Assembly: GCF_947507565.1 (NCBI RefSeq)
Contig: NC_089177.1
Location: forward strand, 1,674,001-1,738,000
Length of the DNA stretch: 64,000 bases
DNA from: Oscarella lobularis
Taxonomy: Eukaryota; Porifera; Homoscleromorpha; Homosclerophorida; Oscarellidae
Reading direction: 5' to 3'
Shown: in pieces, positions 34,171 through 45,781 of the stretch
How positions within the stretch are numbered: the stretch's first letter is position 1
How the letters are laid out: every line of letters starts with the position of its first letter
Made by a program: the position numbers and the translations under genes
Notes under the pieces: model-generated
The model's database searches: none
Told to the model about the DNA's origin: nothing
What the model saw: only the letters and a program-made list of their open reading frames with translations

Positions 34171-34394
34171 ATTTAGAATTCCCTGTACTTTCCTCTTTTG
34201 TTCCCCTTCTGTATGAGTTCCTCACACTATATACGGGAGGCCTTACTTTATCAGCGGGCAATATGCATGATGCATATTCACCGCTGGGAAGGAGAACTTC
34301 CAGAAGAAGAGGGAAAGCTATTAGTAAGACCAATACCCGGGCGAAGCCGGGTTGACTGCTAGTGTTCATTGTTTCAGACACGAGGCAGATTAAG

Positions 34395-34605
34395 AGACCC
34401 GTATTAAGACGTGAAGTGACCCGTACTGAGAAGTGACAAGTGAGAAGTGACCCGTACTAAGAAGTGAGAGTGGGAAGTGACCCATACTGAGAAGTGACAA
34501 GTGAGAAGTGACCCGTACTAAGAAGTGAGAGTGGGAAGTGACCCGTACTGAGAAGTGAGAAGTGAGAAGTGAGGAGAAGTGAGAAGTGAGAAGTGAGGAG
34601 TGAGC
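34395..34605 (+). repeat. Minisatellite, same family as 26.07-26.26 kb
   Basis: Tandem AGAAGTGACAAGTGAGAAGT and GACCCGTACTAAGAAGTGAG units, ending in pure AGAAGTG repeats. Confidence 0.85.
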
Positions 34606-35100
34606 TTATTCGCAGAAACGAGCCGTAGCGCACTCTAAATACGCCTATTAGTGTAGTCTTGTGCGTTTTTATATTCTATTTTATATATTATTCTATGTTA
34701 TATTATAATGATATTTTTTGATATTAAAGGTAGAGTAGTTGGACGTGCAATGACGCAAACGAATGTGATTTGAGTGCTCATGCAATGTCCGCATATTAGT
34801 GATGCACGCACTAAACTGTATATTAGTGATGCACGCACATACTGTATATGTGTGTTACAGAGGTTGGTAGATGCTCGTTTGTGGACTACTGGAAGTACTT
34901 AGGTCTAAGTCGCGCAGGGAGCACTGTGGCGAGGGGAACCTCTGTACACAAGAAAAGTAGTTTTGCATGTAGTTTTAATAATGATGCACTGATACTGTGG
35001 TAGAGGTTATAGGTCAGTGTATTTACTCGGCAATGGTGCCAATGTGACTGTCGTGACACCGTAACGTAGAGGAACTTAACATCGCGTGACATTGCGATAA
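34606..35100. other. AT-rich non-coding stretch
   Basis: Nothing coding is recognised. There are short TATATTA-rich runs near 34.66-34.73 kb and a small direct repeat (ATATTAGTGATGCACGCAC, 34.79-34.84 kb). Confidence 0.4.
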
Positions 35101-35107
35101 TTGGGGC

Positions 35108-35275
35108 AACGCGGCATTATGGCAGCGTGGCAACGTGGACAACGTGGACAACGTGGAAAACGTGGCAACGTGGCAACGTGGAAAACGTGGCAACGTGGAC
35201 AACGTGGCAATGTGGCAGCGTGGCAGCGTGGCAGCGTGGCAGCGTGGCAGCGTGGCAGCGTGGCAATGTGCATGG
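35108..35275 (+). repeat. 9-bp minisatellite (GTGGCAACG/GTGGCAGCG)n
   Basis: Nine-base units in tandem. Because nine is a multiple of three and the units lack stops, open frames appear on both strands (His-Ala-Ala-Thr-Leu or Trp-Gln-Arg-Gly type) but are artefacts. The reverse-complement array is at 44.47-44.69 kb. Confidence 0.95.
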
Positions 35276-36122
35276 CGCCGTGGCCGCCCAGCTGCCACGG
35301 TGCCACACTCAACCCCTGAGCTAGAGAAATGGCTTGTACTCTTGGGAAATGTGTTCGCGAAAGTAGTGTGACAGTGTGGCAGAAAAAGTTTAGTACATCT
35401 TCTGCCAGTACAAACTGAGTGATGCTCCCTGGCGCAATATCGTTAGCGCATAGCATAGGAGGAATCGGATGTCATTTTCCCAATGTTCAGCTCCCCCGTT
35501 GCCACGGTGCCACACTCCTCTGCCTCTAAAAGTTTACTGTCATACTGCAACATTGCCACAATGCCCCATGCCATGCTATCACGACTACATGGGAACAGGT
35601 ACTATGAAAGCTGTGAAAGTCAACAATGGCAGAATGCAGTCTGGGCAGACCCTTACTAATTTTTTTTTAGGAAGGAAAGGTAAGGTCGCTTGAACGGTCA
35701 AGCCGCAGAATAGGCTGCGGCCCAATTAAGGACGAGAAACGCTAATCGAATACCTCTTTTGTGTCAAAACAAGACCACCTTTTCCATCAGTTTCGGTCGA
35801 CATCTTCTTCGAGCTTGCTAGCGCGCGCAACTAGATATCATATTCACGACGTACATAAAACAGATCAAAAACACAGTACGACGTGAATTGGACGACGTTA
35901 CGCAGAACACAGTGTCCACAAAACAAAACTCAACGATGAAAGTCGGGATGAAGTTGATCCAGGAGGCGATCCGCCTCGCTCCTTTTCTTGCGCTTCGCTG
36001 CCGAGTCTAAACAAAGGCGCAAGTTAGTTGGACTGTTGGGCGCCTATTTCATAAACATGAACCGTTTCCCGGCGATTCCTCTGACGATTTCTTCTTCTGT
36101 GGATTGTTCAAGCTCCCTGAAT
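35276..36122. other. Intergenic stretch, no gene
   Basis: A second short patch of the GCCACGGTGCCACACTC motif (35.30 and 35.50 kb) links it to the satellite-like family at 42-45 kb. No coding feature is seen. Confidence 0.4.
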
Positions 36123-39100
36123 CTAAGAATTCGCTATGATAAGCAGGTTTCTTTCGAAGTACAACGTACCTGATGAAAGTTTCTTTCTCTTTCTCTTTTT
36201 CTTCTTTGCAATTCCGGAATCGTCGCTACGTCTTCCAGTAGCCGCCACTCCAGCGTTGCCGCTGCCACTTCCAGACGTCGTTCCGGCGTCGCGTCTTCCA
36301 GCAGCAGCCACTGCAGCGTTGCCGCTGCCACTTCCAGACGTCGTTACGGCGTCGCGTCTTCCAGCAGCCGCCACTCCAGCGTTGCCGCTGCCACTTGCAG
36401 ACGTCGTTCCGGCGTTGCCGCTGCCACTTCCAGACGTCGTTCCGGCGTCGCCGCTGCCACTTCCAGACGTCGTTCCGGCGTCGCGTCTTCCAGTAGCCGC
36501 CACTCCAGCGTTGCCGCTGCCACTTTCAGACGTCGTTCCGGCGTCGCGTCTTCCAGTAGCCGCCACTGCAGCGTTGCCGCTGCCACTTCCAGACGTCGTT
36601 CCGGCGTCGCGTTTTCCAGCAGCAGCCACTGCAGCGTTGCCGCTGCCACTTCCAGACGTCGTTACGGCGTCGCGTCTTCCAGCAGCCGCCACTGCAGCGG
36701 CAACGCTGCCACTTCCAGACGTCGTTCCGGCGTCGCGTCTTCCAGCAGCCGCCACTCCAGCGTTGCCGCTGCCACTTCCAGACGTCGTTCTGGCGTTGCC
36801 GCTGCCACTTCCAGACGTCGTTCCGGCGTCGCCGCTGCCACTTCCAGACGTCGTTCCGGCGTCGCGTCTTCCAGCAGCCGCCACTGCAGCGTTGCCGCTG
36901 CCACTTTCAGACGTCGTTACGGCGTCGCGTCTTCCAGTAGCCGCCACTGCAGCGTTGCCGCTGCCACTTCCAGACGTCGTTCCGGCGTCGCGTTTTCCAG
37001 CAGCAGCCACTGCAGCGTTGCCGCTGCCACTTCCAGACGTCGTTACGGCGTCGCGTCTTCCAGCAGCCGCCACTCCAGCGTTGCCGCTGCCACTTCCAGA
37101 CGTCGTTCTGGCGTTGCCGCTGCCACTTCCAGACGTCGTTCCGGCGTCGCCGCTGCCACTTCCAGACGTCGTTCCGGCGTCGCGTCTTCCAGTAGCCGCC
37201 ACTCCAGCGTTGCCGCTGCCACTTCCAGACGTCGTTCCGGTGTCTTCCGCGTCTGTCTCAGCTGCCTCAGAGTCGTCGCAATTCTGCGCCGAAGGTCCGA
37301 GGAGCTCTTCACAGTCGGATTCGTTCAAAGACTGCCATCCATCTTGAATCACTAACAATAGCAAAATTTTCTCGTGTTTTACTCAGATTATTTTGGTTTT
37401 GGCGTTTTACCAGACTCAAGTCTTTTCTGATCTTTCTCAGAAAAACAGCCGAAGTAAATATGGGGACTTCGCACTTTGACTGTTTCATTATTGACGAAAT
37501 ATCTAGCAGCTTGCGTCATACCCATTGAGGGTAGACGATTAGCTTTTCGCTGTAGAAACATCTGCTTCATGGTCGTTGAAGTAGTCTCAGGACGCTGCTT
37601 TATATTCGCTTCTTTCATGTACCTGCCGAATACATCATAATAAATTGCCAGACAGTTCTTGTTGTCGTGGCTTCTGCTTTTAACGATTTTTGAAAACGAT
37701 TGCACCTAAATAAATAGAGTACTGCACGTTGCTAAAAAGGCCACAAGAAAGATCTAACTTCAAGCGATTCCAAGCGGAGAGTCACGGCCGTTGCGCAAAT
37801 TGTTTCGGCCAGAACAGTAAGAACGCGGTCATACTGAATCGTTTCCACAACTGTTGCTTGCATCTCGTCAATCTGAGGGCAAAGAGGAGTAAACGAATCC
37901 CAAACAAATGTCTTCGGCACGCCGAGATCATTAGCAATCTAGAATCAAACGAGTTGACATACAAGTAAGAGTTCTCACACGTTCATTGCTTCTGTTGCAA
38001 ACCACAACAAGTCAGCGTACCCATTCCAAACTCGTTCTATGCATCGTGGTAGAAGAGGAGCGACGGTGTCTGTCATTGATGACACGGAATCAGCTCCTTC
38101 ATTGACGTACCTAAAAACAAAATGAAGAACGTTTAAGTTTGCACACGCGATCCCAGTCTTACCGGTGCCCAAGACTAATGAAATAGGATACCGCTGATGA
38201 AGATTCATTAAATAAAGCTCTTAAAATGCGCTGGCTTTCTCTTTCTTCCGGCGTTTGCTGCTTTATTTGCTCGTTCATGGGGATGATCACCCATCGACTC
38301 AAAGTTCTAAAATTGCACTTATTATTGTAAACGTCTCCTCCCAGTTGTAGCTCTTATTCATACCTTGCCCTGTCTCCCAGGTCCATGTTTGAGGTCACCA
38401 TGAACGAGCATTGGGGAGTTTGATTTCCTCTTTTAAACGTCGAATACGTCGTTTCATTATAGACGTCTACGAGCGCGTCATCGACTTCCGAAAGTTCTTT
38501 CGGATCCTCCACTAGAAATCCAATCGTAGTTGTGCTAGCTTTTGCGACTAAATTTCTAGGCGACAGCTTTCCAAAGACACGCTGAAAGACCGTATTTTAA
38601 TTTTTAAGCCAACCATAAAATATCTGCAACATCTCACCGAGCTCAGTCCTATGCAGCTAAGTGCCACTTTCGCCATCGTGGTCTTGCCGGTCGATACTCG
38701 ACCATGAAATAACACAACAGGAGCGTTTCCTCTCTTCTCTTTGATGACGTTTGAATGCATCAGCATTGCAGCGCCCGCGAGTGCGATGTAAACAATTCCT
38801 ATATTGCATTATTACTATCAATAAATTCTACTACGCAAAGGATGTTTTTAAAAACCTTTCAGATGCGGCATAGCGCTAATAGCTGCTTGAGACAATCTGG
38901 ATACAATGTCCAAGCAATGGCTGGGATGAACCCTTGGAAAAGCCACTTTAGGCAAAACATCCTTCGATCGAAGTCGAACGACAATCAACACATCCTCCGG
39001 TTCGACTAAACATCCATCGTCGCGAAAGACAATCTATGAAGAGCTTGAGCGATTGAATTGCGTAAAATTTTCAAAACCTTTTCATCTATAATCCGTAGAT

Positions 39101-39642
39101 ATTCGTCCCTCACTTTTACTCTTCCAATCATGGTGACGAGTTTGTAGGTTCGTCTTGTCTCTTTGCTTTCATATGCGCCCAGCTGCCTCTGAAAATACTT
39201 GCTCAGTTCGGAGCTTGACAGCATTGAATAAAGGACGCCGTCTTCAGCCTGAAACTCCTTATTGATAGCTTCTTCAAATAATTTTGCGTTTCGGAGAGTA
39301 ATCGTTGTCATGAAGCACTTCCTATCAGAGACAAGAAATCATCATAGCGCCCACTTCGGCACGTGACTATGATGGCATGCTGACGCAATGCCAACAGAGC
39401 CATATATGTCTCTGACAACGGAAGCGTGACGTAACCGTCGCAAAGAGCGAACACGCGGCTTACTTGCGAGGGCCATCTGGCGCCTTTTTCACATCGAGGA
39501 GAAATCTGTGTTCAGAGGTGTCCTTTCCGTGGACGAATGCCTCGATCGTGTAGGAAAAATTAGTTTTCTCGCTGTACTGCTTCTTTTCAGTGGTTTTGGG
39601 TGACGTGCCTATAGCTCCCCCGCTTTCCATTATACGCGACAT
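36123..39642 (-). CDS. P-loop ATPase of unknown function with Gly/Ser-rich tandem-repeat tail
   Basis: Minus-strand exons with clean junctions are: 39642-39468 (starts MSRIMESGGAIGTSP; donor GTAAGCC); from about 39322 (EEAINKEFQAEDGVLYSMLS; MIGRVKVRDEYLRII); an exon ending near 38.86 kb (LVEPEDVLIVVRLRSKDVLP); about 38.79-38.64 kb with Walker A (VVLFHGRVSTGKTTMAKVAL); then about 38.58-38.37 kb (ASTTTIGFLVEDPKE, likely Walker B region; ALVDVYNETTYSTFKRGN; MVTSNMDLGDRARY), 38.3-38.2, 38.1-37.98, 37.9-37.7 and 37.7-37.42 kb. A 64-bp intron joins the last to 37.36-36.123 kb. That final exon encodes an acidic patch, about 340 residues of TTSGSGSGNAGVAAAGRRDA-like repeats, then KKKKRKRKK and a stop. 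The P-loop type resembles an uncharacterised ATPase family (DUF927-like arrangement) seen in sponges and cnidarians. One frame break near 39.01 kb is unexplained. Confidence 0.65.
36220..37245 (-). repeat. Coding minisatellite, units of 36 and ~63 bp, open on both strands
   Basis: The basic unit is CTGCCACTTCCAGACGTCGT plus CCGGCGTCGCGTCTTCCAGC (plus strand), with higher-order blocks repeated (compare 36480-36840 with 36840-37200). All unit lengths are multiples of three, so frame is kept. The minus frame reads Gly/Ser/Ala/Arg-rich; the plus frame reads an uninterrupted ALPLPLPDVVPASRLP-type sequence of 403 codons. Confidence 0.95.
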
Positions 39643-39956
39643 GACGTGAGTCTGCGTTCAAAAACATTTATGCAGTTTGTACCGTTGTAGTATCTTCGCC
39701 CTGACGCTATACGACTGACACAGTTGAAAAACTTTTTTCGGAGACGGGAGGCGGCGTTCGGCGCGCAGAGTACTGAAAAGAGCACAGAAACGAGCAGGAA
39801 CCGAACACGCTGTCGCACGAAAAGAAGGCGAGGTGTGAAGAGGAATGTGCGCCTGCGCAGTTCAGAAGCATGCACGCAGGTGTGACGAGGAATGCGCGTC
39901 TAAGTTAATATAAAAGTTGGAGAGACACTTTATTCCATACCCCAGTTCGGCAACTT

Positions 39957-41861
39957 TTAGGGCTGGGTCACACTTTTGGTAGGATTAGGCGACGCGTAGT
40001 CGTGCTCATCCAAAGCAATTCTCTAAAATGTACGTTGAGAAATGAAAGGAGACATTCAAACAGTCGAACGCATTACCATGCGGCCTTCTTCGTACAGCGA
40101 GCAATTCACAGCATAAGCTTCGTCAAAATTCGGCGCCCTGATCAATATTGATGTATGAGGTTATAGGACAACTAGGCAATTAAGTATTTCTACCTCAGCG
40201 AGCGATCTTTCTTTCTTGATGGAGGCTTCCTTTTAAAACGCTGCACCGTCTTGTCAACATTACTTGATGTTGTGGCAGCCGCAGAGAAGTGCTCCACCCG
40301 TCGCCGTTTTGATGACTGCAACGTTGCATCTATTTGCTTTAGCTGAGTAAGCACTTTCTGTACGGTCGCTGACGTGTCGTCGCCGCCGTCGTCGTCGTCG
40401 TCATCGAGCCTTTCCGTTATAGACGAGCAAAGTACGCTAAGTGATTGTATTACACTTGCCGTCGTCGGTCATCACGGTGGTTATCCTAACTTCGGGACTT
40501 GTGTTTTCAACACACGATAGAAAATGAGTAATGAAGCGTTCTTCTTCCCGACTGCAGAAGCACCAAGACACCGTTTTTCCTAAACATTTAAATAGTAGTT
40601 ATTTAGAGAAATCGCTATTGACAGTAAGCGCACCTTGCCCATAGTCATCCACTACCATCATTGTAATCAATTTGTAGCCATACGCATTCGTTCCGTGTGT
40701 GCTGTCAATGCAAATCACGGTGGAAGCAAACAATTTGTACATGTCCTTTTGGTGGGCGGTCTGAAGAACGAGGATGAAATCTTCTTCTCGAAAGTTGCCC
40801 AATGCCGTCCCCAAAGGCTTGTACGAAAGAACCGAACTGTACTCTTCCTCCTTCAAATTGCTTACAAGAATATCGACGGCAGTAGCGTCATCCTTATCCA
40901 ACCGGTGGCTGCCTCCAACGTTGAAAGACAACTCAATGTTCCGCAAATCTTGCATCGTCAGGAAATGCCTTCGGGACACACTGTCACTGAAAGCGCTTCT
41001 ACTTTCTCTTTCTGCGACTTCCGAACGAATATCTAAATGTCAATAGTATGTTGCAGATAACTTGAGAGAAATTCATGATACCTTTCAGAATCTTATTTTT
41101 AGGAATTCCACTGTGCAATTTATCCGCAACTTCTTCGCGAACACTTTGCGGCAACGGAAGAAACTTTTCTTCAAACAGAGTAGGATTGTGGTTGGTATGA
41201 GCAGTGATGAAAATGACGTCTATTTTCCCATCAGCCAATTTTGTCACAGTCATTCTGCTGACACAAGCAGTAGCCGGCAGTTTACGACTTTCAGCTCTAC
41301 GTCGCTTCCGTTCATTGCCATCACTCGTTCGTCTAGCACCATCTCGGCAACACACATAGTACAGTACTTCAGAGTCGCTTTGCACTGTGGACAGAGAGAG
41401 CAATTTCGGACGACGAGAAGCACCAAAGAGGACCAATTAACGAACCTTTCGGTGTAGCTGCTCCTCGCTGCTGAACATAACGCACATGGCCTGTTCCCTC
41501 TAGCTCTTCTTTCCAATTCAAGAAATCCGCAAATGAAGAAAAACTTTTTGTAACTATACCTAAATTGATGTCTTCATTTGCACATTTAAAGTACTGTATC
41601 GTAATTATACTTACCGGGATCAATTGAGTGTTCGTTTTCCAGGTGTCGACAAAGTAAATCGGCTCGATAGAGCACTTCGTCACACCCCTCGAACGGACAA
41701 ATGTGACGGCCTTTCCTCGCTGGTGAGTGGCCATGCGACTTTTTCATGTGTCGCTGCAGAATGGCCTTCGTGGTGTACACTTTTCCGCATTCGACGCATT
41801 CGTGCACAGCTTCCTTGTCCGTTATTGACTCAGATGAATGAACAGATGGTGCCTGCGACAT
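39957..41861 (-). CDS. Zinc-finger/MULE-transposase-derived gene
   Basis: Minus-strand start MSQAPSVHSSESITDKEA at 41861. A C2H2 finger (HECVECGKVYTTKAILQRHM..H) and a second one (CPFEGCDEVLYRADLLCRHLENEH) lie in exon 1, which ends at a GTAAGT. Exon 2 (FADFLNWKEELEGTGHVRYV) and exon 3 (VLYYVCCRDGARRTSD; RMTVTKLADGKIDVIFITAH) form the DNA-binding/FAR1-like region. Exon 4 holds the MULE core: ICIDSTHGTNAYGYKLITMM with the first Asp, ending DYGQG. Exon 5 continues SWCFCSREEERFITHFL, ITTVMTDD (second Asp) and ends at a GC-AG type donor (GCAAGT). Further exons give a DDDDDDGGDD linker, basic RFKRKPPSRKKDRS and APNFDEAYAVNCSLYEE. The segment with the third catalytic residue and SWIM finger appears to be missing. 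It may be an inactive or domesticated Mutator-like transposase; splicing is unusually clean for this window. Confidence 0.7.
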
Positions 41862-42129
41862 CGCTACACGTGCTAGAAGACCGGAGTGCTCAGAAGACCG
41901 TGCAGAACAGTATTTTTCTTGCGCTACATCGAGCGCGCTAGTCTCGAGACTGCCACGCTGCCACAGGAGGCAAACCCTTTTTTGGTTATTGGACATTACT
42001 GTTACACAATACATGAGAGCCTTGTTCTAACCCGCTGTATTGTAACGGGCGGGTTCATCCTCTACTTAGAAAATTGTACACTTTGCCTATCTCGTAACCA
42101 AAAAAAGGACATCGGCGTCCTTCCGCCAA

Positions 42130-43400
42130 TTAAACTCCTTTACCGTCACGCTGCCACAGAGCCACAGTGCCACAGCGCCCCATGTATTGTTATCACGGCA
42201 GGCTCTAAAACTATGCACAGGAAGCGTGACATACTTTGGCGACAAAAACAGGCAGCGACGATCCTGCTAAAACAATGACCGGAAGAGGCTGAACCCTATA
42301 AGGTCGTTGCTGCCTTCAGTTTCTCTCCGTTGCCTTTTCCGGTCGCCGTGTTAAAATTTAGTTGTCGCCTCTTTCCGACTGCCATGTTGCTACATTGCCA
42401 CCGCGCCCCATGCCAAGCTATCACGGCTAGATGTAACAGGTACTACCGCTGGCGACCGAAAGAGGAAGCGACGACCCGACTTAATTTAATAAAACAACGA
42501 CCGGAAAAGGCGGAACCCTATATAAGGTCCTTGCTGCCTTGGTCGCCACTGCCTGTTCCGGCCCCGGGCTAAATTTTTGGTTTGTCGCAGCCTCTTTCGT
42601 TCTGGGGTTGACTGCCACGCTGCCACATTGCCGCAGCGCCCCATGCCTAGCTATCACGGCAGGGACAAGTATTATGACATTAGGCGCTGGCGGGCAGCGA
42701 CGACCCGACGTTTGTGACCTTAGTCTGCCTGGGGACCGAAAGAGGCAGCGACGATCCTACTCTAATAAAACAACGACCGGAAAAGGCGGAACCCTATGTT
42801 TATGACCGCAGTTGCCTTTTCCGGTCTCCGTTGCCTTTTTCGGTCCCGGGCTAAAGTTTAGGTTTGTCGCTGCCTCTTTCGTTCTGGGTTGACTGCCACG
42901 CTGCCACATTGCCACAGCTCACGTGCCTTGCTATCACGGCTGGAACAAGTATTATGGCATTATGCGCTGGCGGGCAGCGACGACCCGACGTTGGGGACCT
43001 TAGTCCGAAAGAGGCAGCGGCGACCCTACTCTAACAAAACAATGACCGGAAAAGGCGGAACCCTATAGGGTCGTTGCTATCGTACAGTGTATGACCGCAG
43101 TTGCCTTTTCCGGTCTCCGTTGCCTTTTCCGGTCCCGGGCTAAAGTTTAGGTTTGTCGCTGCCTCTTTCGTTCTGGGTTGACTGCCACGCTGCCACATTG
43201 CCACAGCGCCCCATGCTTTGCTATCACGGTTGCAAAAAGTATTATGACATTAGGCGCTGGCGGGCAGCAATGAACCTACGTTGGTGACCTTAGTCTGGCG
43301 ACCGAAAGAGGCAGTGAAGACCCTACTTTAATAAAACAACGATCGGAAGAGGCGGAACCCAAAGGGTCGTTGCCTTTCAGTTGCATGCCTTTTCCGGTCG
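42130..43400 (+). repeat. Satellite-like ~280-bp tandem units
   Basis: Four to five units repeat the phrases GACTGCCACGCTGCCACATT, GCCCCATGC..GCTATCACGG, AAGTATTATGACATTAGGCG, GACCGAAAGAGGCAGCGACG, and CCGGAAAAGGCGGAACCCTA, with starts near 42130, 42380, 42605, 42890 and 43185. Period is about 220-300 bp. Open frames inside are short and vary between units. Confidence 0.85.
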
Positions 43401-44469
43401 CCGTTCTAGGGTTGTCGCTGGCTCTTTCGTTCGCCGTTCTATGTAGTTGCGTCTTCCCGTCGCTTAGAAGCCCTGCACGCTCGACTTCGTCGAATGACTC
43501 CTATGCATCTTGGATCACTACAAATATATATCACTTTCTGCCTGTATGTCAGTTTAATTAAGTTGGAAGATTGCCTCACTGCCACGCGACCACACACGAT
43601 GGCTTTCTGTATTTGAAAACTGCGCAAGGTTTTCCTGTAAGTAACGGTGCCAGTGTCACTTTGGCAGTGAGGCAGCATACCTATACGCATCGAACAAAGT
43701 CCGATCGGGAGTCTTGTAACAGTATCACAATGTTGCTTTTGCAGTACGGTTAGGGTTAGGGTTGGTAGTGATGGTAGTAACAAAAACTTTGCAGCAGTTC
43801 AAAGCAGCAGTGAAGGAGCTCTGCTTTAAGGAGCTCTGCTTTACGCATGCAAGAGAAAGTTCTTGAAAAGCGGCAGCGCAGGTCGACTTGTTGGCTTGCA
43901 TTACATCAGGCTTCTGCACCTTAAATTTTGCTGCTTTTTCTTCTGTAACCGATAAGGTCAATCGATTTTTAACGCGAAATTGCTGTACTCCGATAAAAAA
44001 AGATCGCCATGTAACGTAAGAAACGCAAGGTGGAAAATATTGCATCTGCAGCCTTGAGAAAGTGGCTTCCACAAAGAAATTTTGGCAACAGCGGCAGTGA
44101 ACGAACTTATATTTTACTGCTGTCTCTTTCTTACATTTGCGCTTACCTATATTGAGGAAAGCACGAACGGGATTCTTCTAACAGAATTGCCATATTGCTT
44201 TACAGTTTAGCATGCGTCGCTTCCTGCCGGGAATACACGTAGCAATGATTTTGCAAAAGTTGAAACCAGCAGTAAAGGACCTCTGCTGTATTTACGGTGC
44301 AAAAGCCTGTATCGTGAAGTACAAGCCCAGAGACAATTTCCGCCTTTCAAGAAGTTTATTTTCTTCTTCTGCGAGAAAGAGAGTAAGGCACTTCGAGAAT
44401 CAATTTTTACTGCTGCTACCAAACAAATACTCTTACACGATTGCTTGAGTCTTCTCTAGTTTGCCACGG
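43401..44469. other. Intergenic stretch, no gene
   Basis: No convincing frames. GGTTAGGGTTAGGGTTGG (43746-43763) is a very short telomere-like motif. Two blocks (about 43780-43860 and 44240-44300) resemble each other (CAGCAGTGAAGGAGCTCTGC / CAGCAGTAAAGGACCTCTGC), suggesting an old ~460-bp tandem duplication. Confidence 0.4.
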
Positions 44470-44690
44470 TGTCACTTTGCAACATTGCCACGTTGCCACG
44501 CTGCCACGTTGCCACGCTGCCACGCTGCCACGTTGCCACGCTGCCACGTTGCCACGCTGCCACGTTGCCACGCTGCCACGCTGCCACGTTGCCACGTAGC
44601 CACGTTGCCACGCTGCCACGTTGCCACGTTGCCACGCTGCCACGCCGCCACGTTGCCACGTTGCAACGTTGCAACGCTGCCACGGTTGCC
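44470..44690 (+). repeat. 9-bp minisatellite (CCACGTTGC/CCACGCTGC)n
   Basis: Reverse complement of the array at 35.1 kb. It is open in several frames on both strands only because the unit is nine bases and lacks stops. Confidence 0.95.
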
Positions 44691-44869
44691 GATGCTGCAG
44701 TGTATTCATGACACGACACTATACTGCTACAGTACTGCAGCCAGTGTCACACTAGCACATATACACATACTACAGTGGTACTTTTACACGTATTAGCATC
44801 ATTTGTAATTGAGCAGCACTAAGGACGTAGTGCTACAGCCAATGGACTGCTACGTGGCCCACTTGCCAC

Positions 44870-45540
44870 GTCAACATTGAAGCCACTCTATAAGGAGTTT
44901 AGTGCAACATGCAGCTAATGGACATGCCACAGTTGCCACGTTGACACTGAAGCCACTCTAAGGACTTGGTGCAACTGCAGCAATAGGACACGAAACTGCT
45001 ACGCCATATGCCACGCTGCCACTGTGCCCTTTTGCCTCTGAAGCCCCATTGGCCACTAAAAGCCCATTGCCCATAAAGCCCCCGTTTTTCCACGTTTGCA
45101 TTTAATTCCTCTAAATTCTTTAGTTCTTAATGCAGCAAATGGATTTGCCACAGATGCCACGTTGACACTAAGCCACTGTAAGATCTTGGTGCAACACGCA
45201 ACACTAAAACTGCTACCGGTACGCCATATGCCGCATTGCCACCGTGCCGTTGAAGCCCTTTAGCCACGCTGCCACTGTGCCCTTTTGCCTCTGAAGCCCC
45301 ATTGGCCACTAAAAGCCCATTGCCCATAAAGCCCCGTTTTCCACGTTTACATTTAATTCCTCTAAATTCTTTAGTTCTTAATGCAGCAAATGGATTTGCC
45401 ACAGATGCCACGTTGACACTAAGCCACTGTAAGATCTTGGTGCAACACGCAACACTAAAAACTGCTACCGGTACGCCATATGCCGCATTGCCACAGTGCC
45501 ACTGAAGCCCTTTAGCCACAATTGCCACTGAAGCTCCTCT
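44870..45540 (+). repeat. ~250-bp tandem duplication with GCCAC motifs
   Basis: ATGCAGCAAATGGATTTGCC and GACACTAAGCCACTGTAAGA at 45130 and again at 45380. A related, more diverged unit is at 44.88 kb. It shares the TGCCACGCTGCCACTGTGCC motif with the neighbouring satellites. Confidence 0.85.
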
Positions 45541-45781
45541 GCAACTGTAGCCCCGAGTGCTCGTCGTGCTAAAAACGAAGAAACGTTGCTTTTGCACTGT
45601 GCGTCGATAATTGCAATGACGAATTGTTTATGCATGAATAATAACAATTTTGCAGCGTAAAGCGATGCGTAGATTACCTTTTATACAGCGTAGTTGATGG
45701 CAATAAAATTGCGACGTACATCACGTGATATGTTTGCGCGCGCTACGGCTCGTTTCTGCGAATAGGCACGCTCAGAAAGGT

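Noticed and set aside
35023-35456. Open frames reading repeated His-Ala-Ala-Thr-Leu
   Set aside because: Produced by a stop-free 9-bp minisatellite, not by a gene. The same applies at 44.4-44.8 kb.
36136-37347. 403-codon plus-strand frame rich in Pro/Leu/Ala
   Set aside because: It is the antisense of the Gly/Ser repeat of the minus-strand gene, whose intron joins are consistent. I keep it only as an observation on dual openness.
43746-43763. TTAGGG-like repeats
   Set aside because: Only about two and a half units; far too short for an interstitial telomere claim.
35108-45540. Possible CRISPR-like array
   Set aside because: Units are contiguous tandem repeats without unique spacers, and the genome is eukaryotic.
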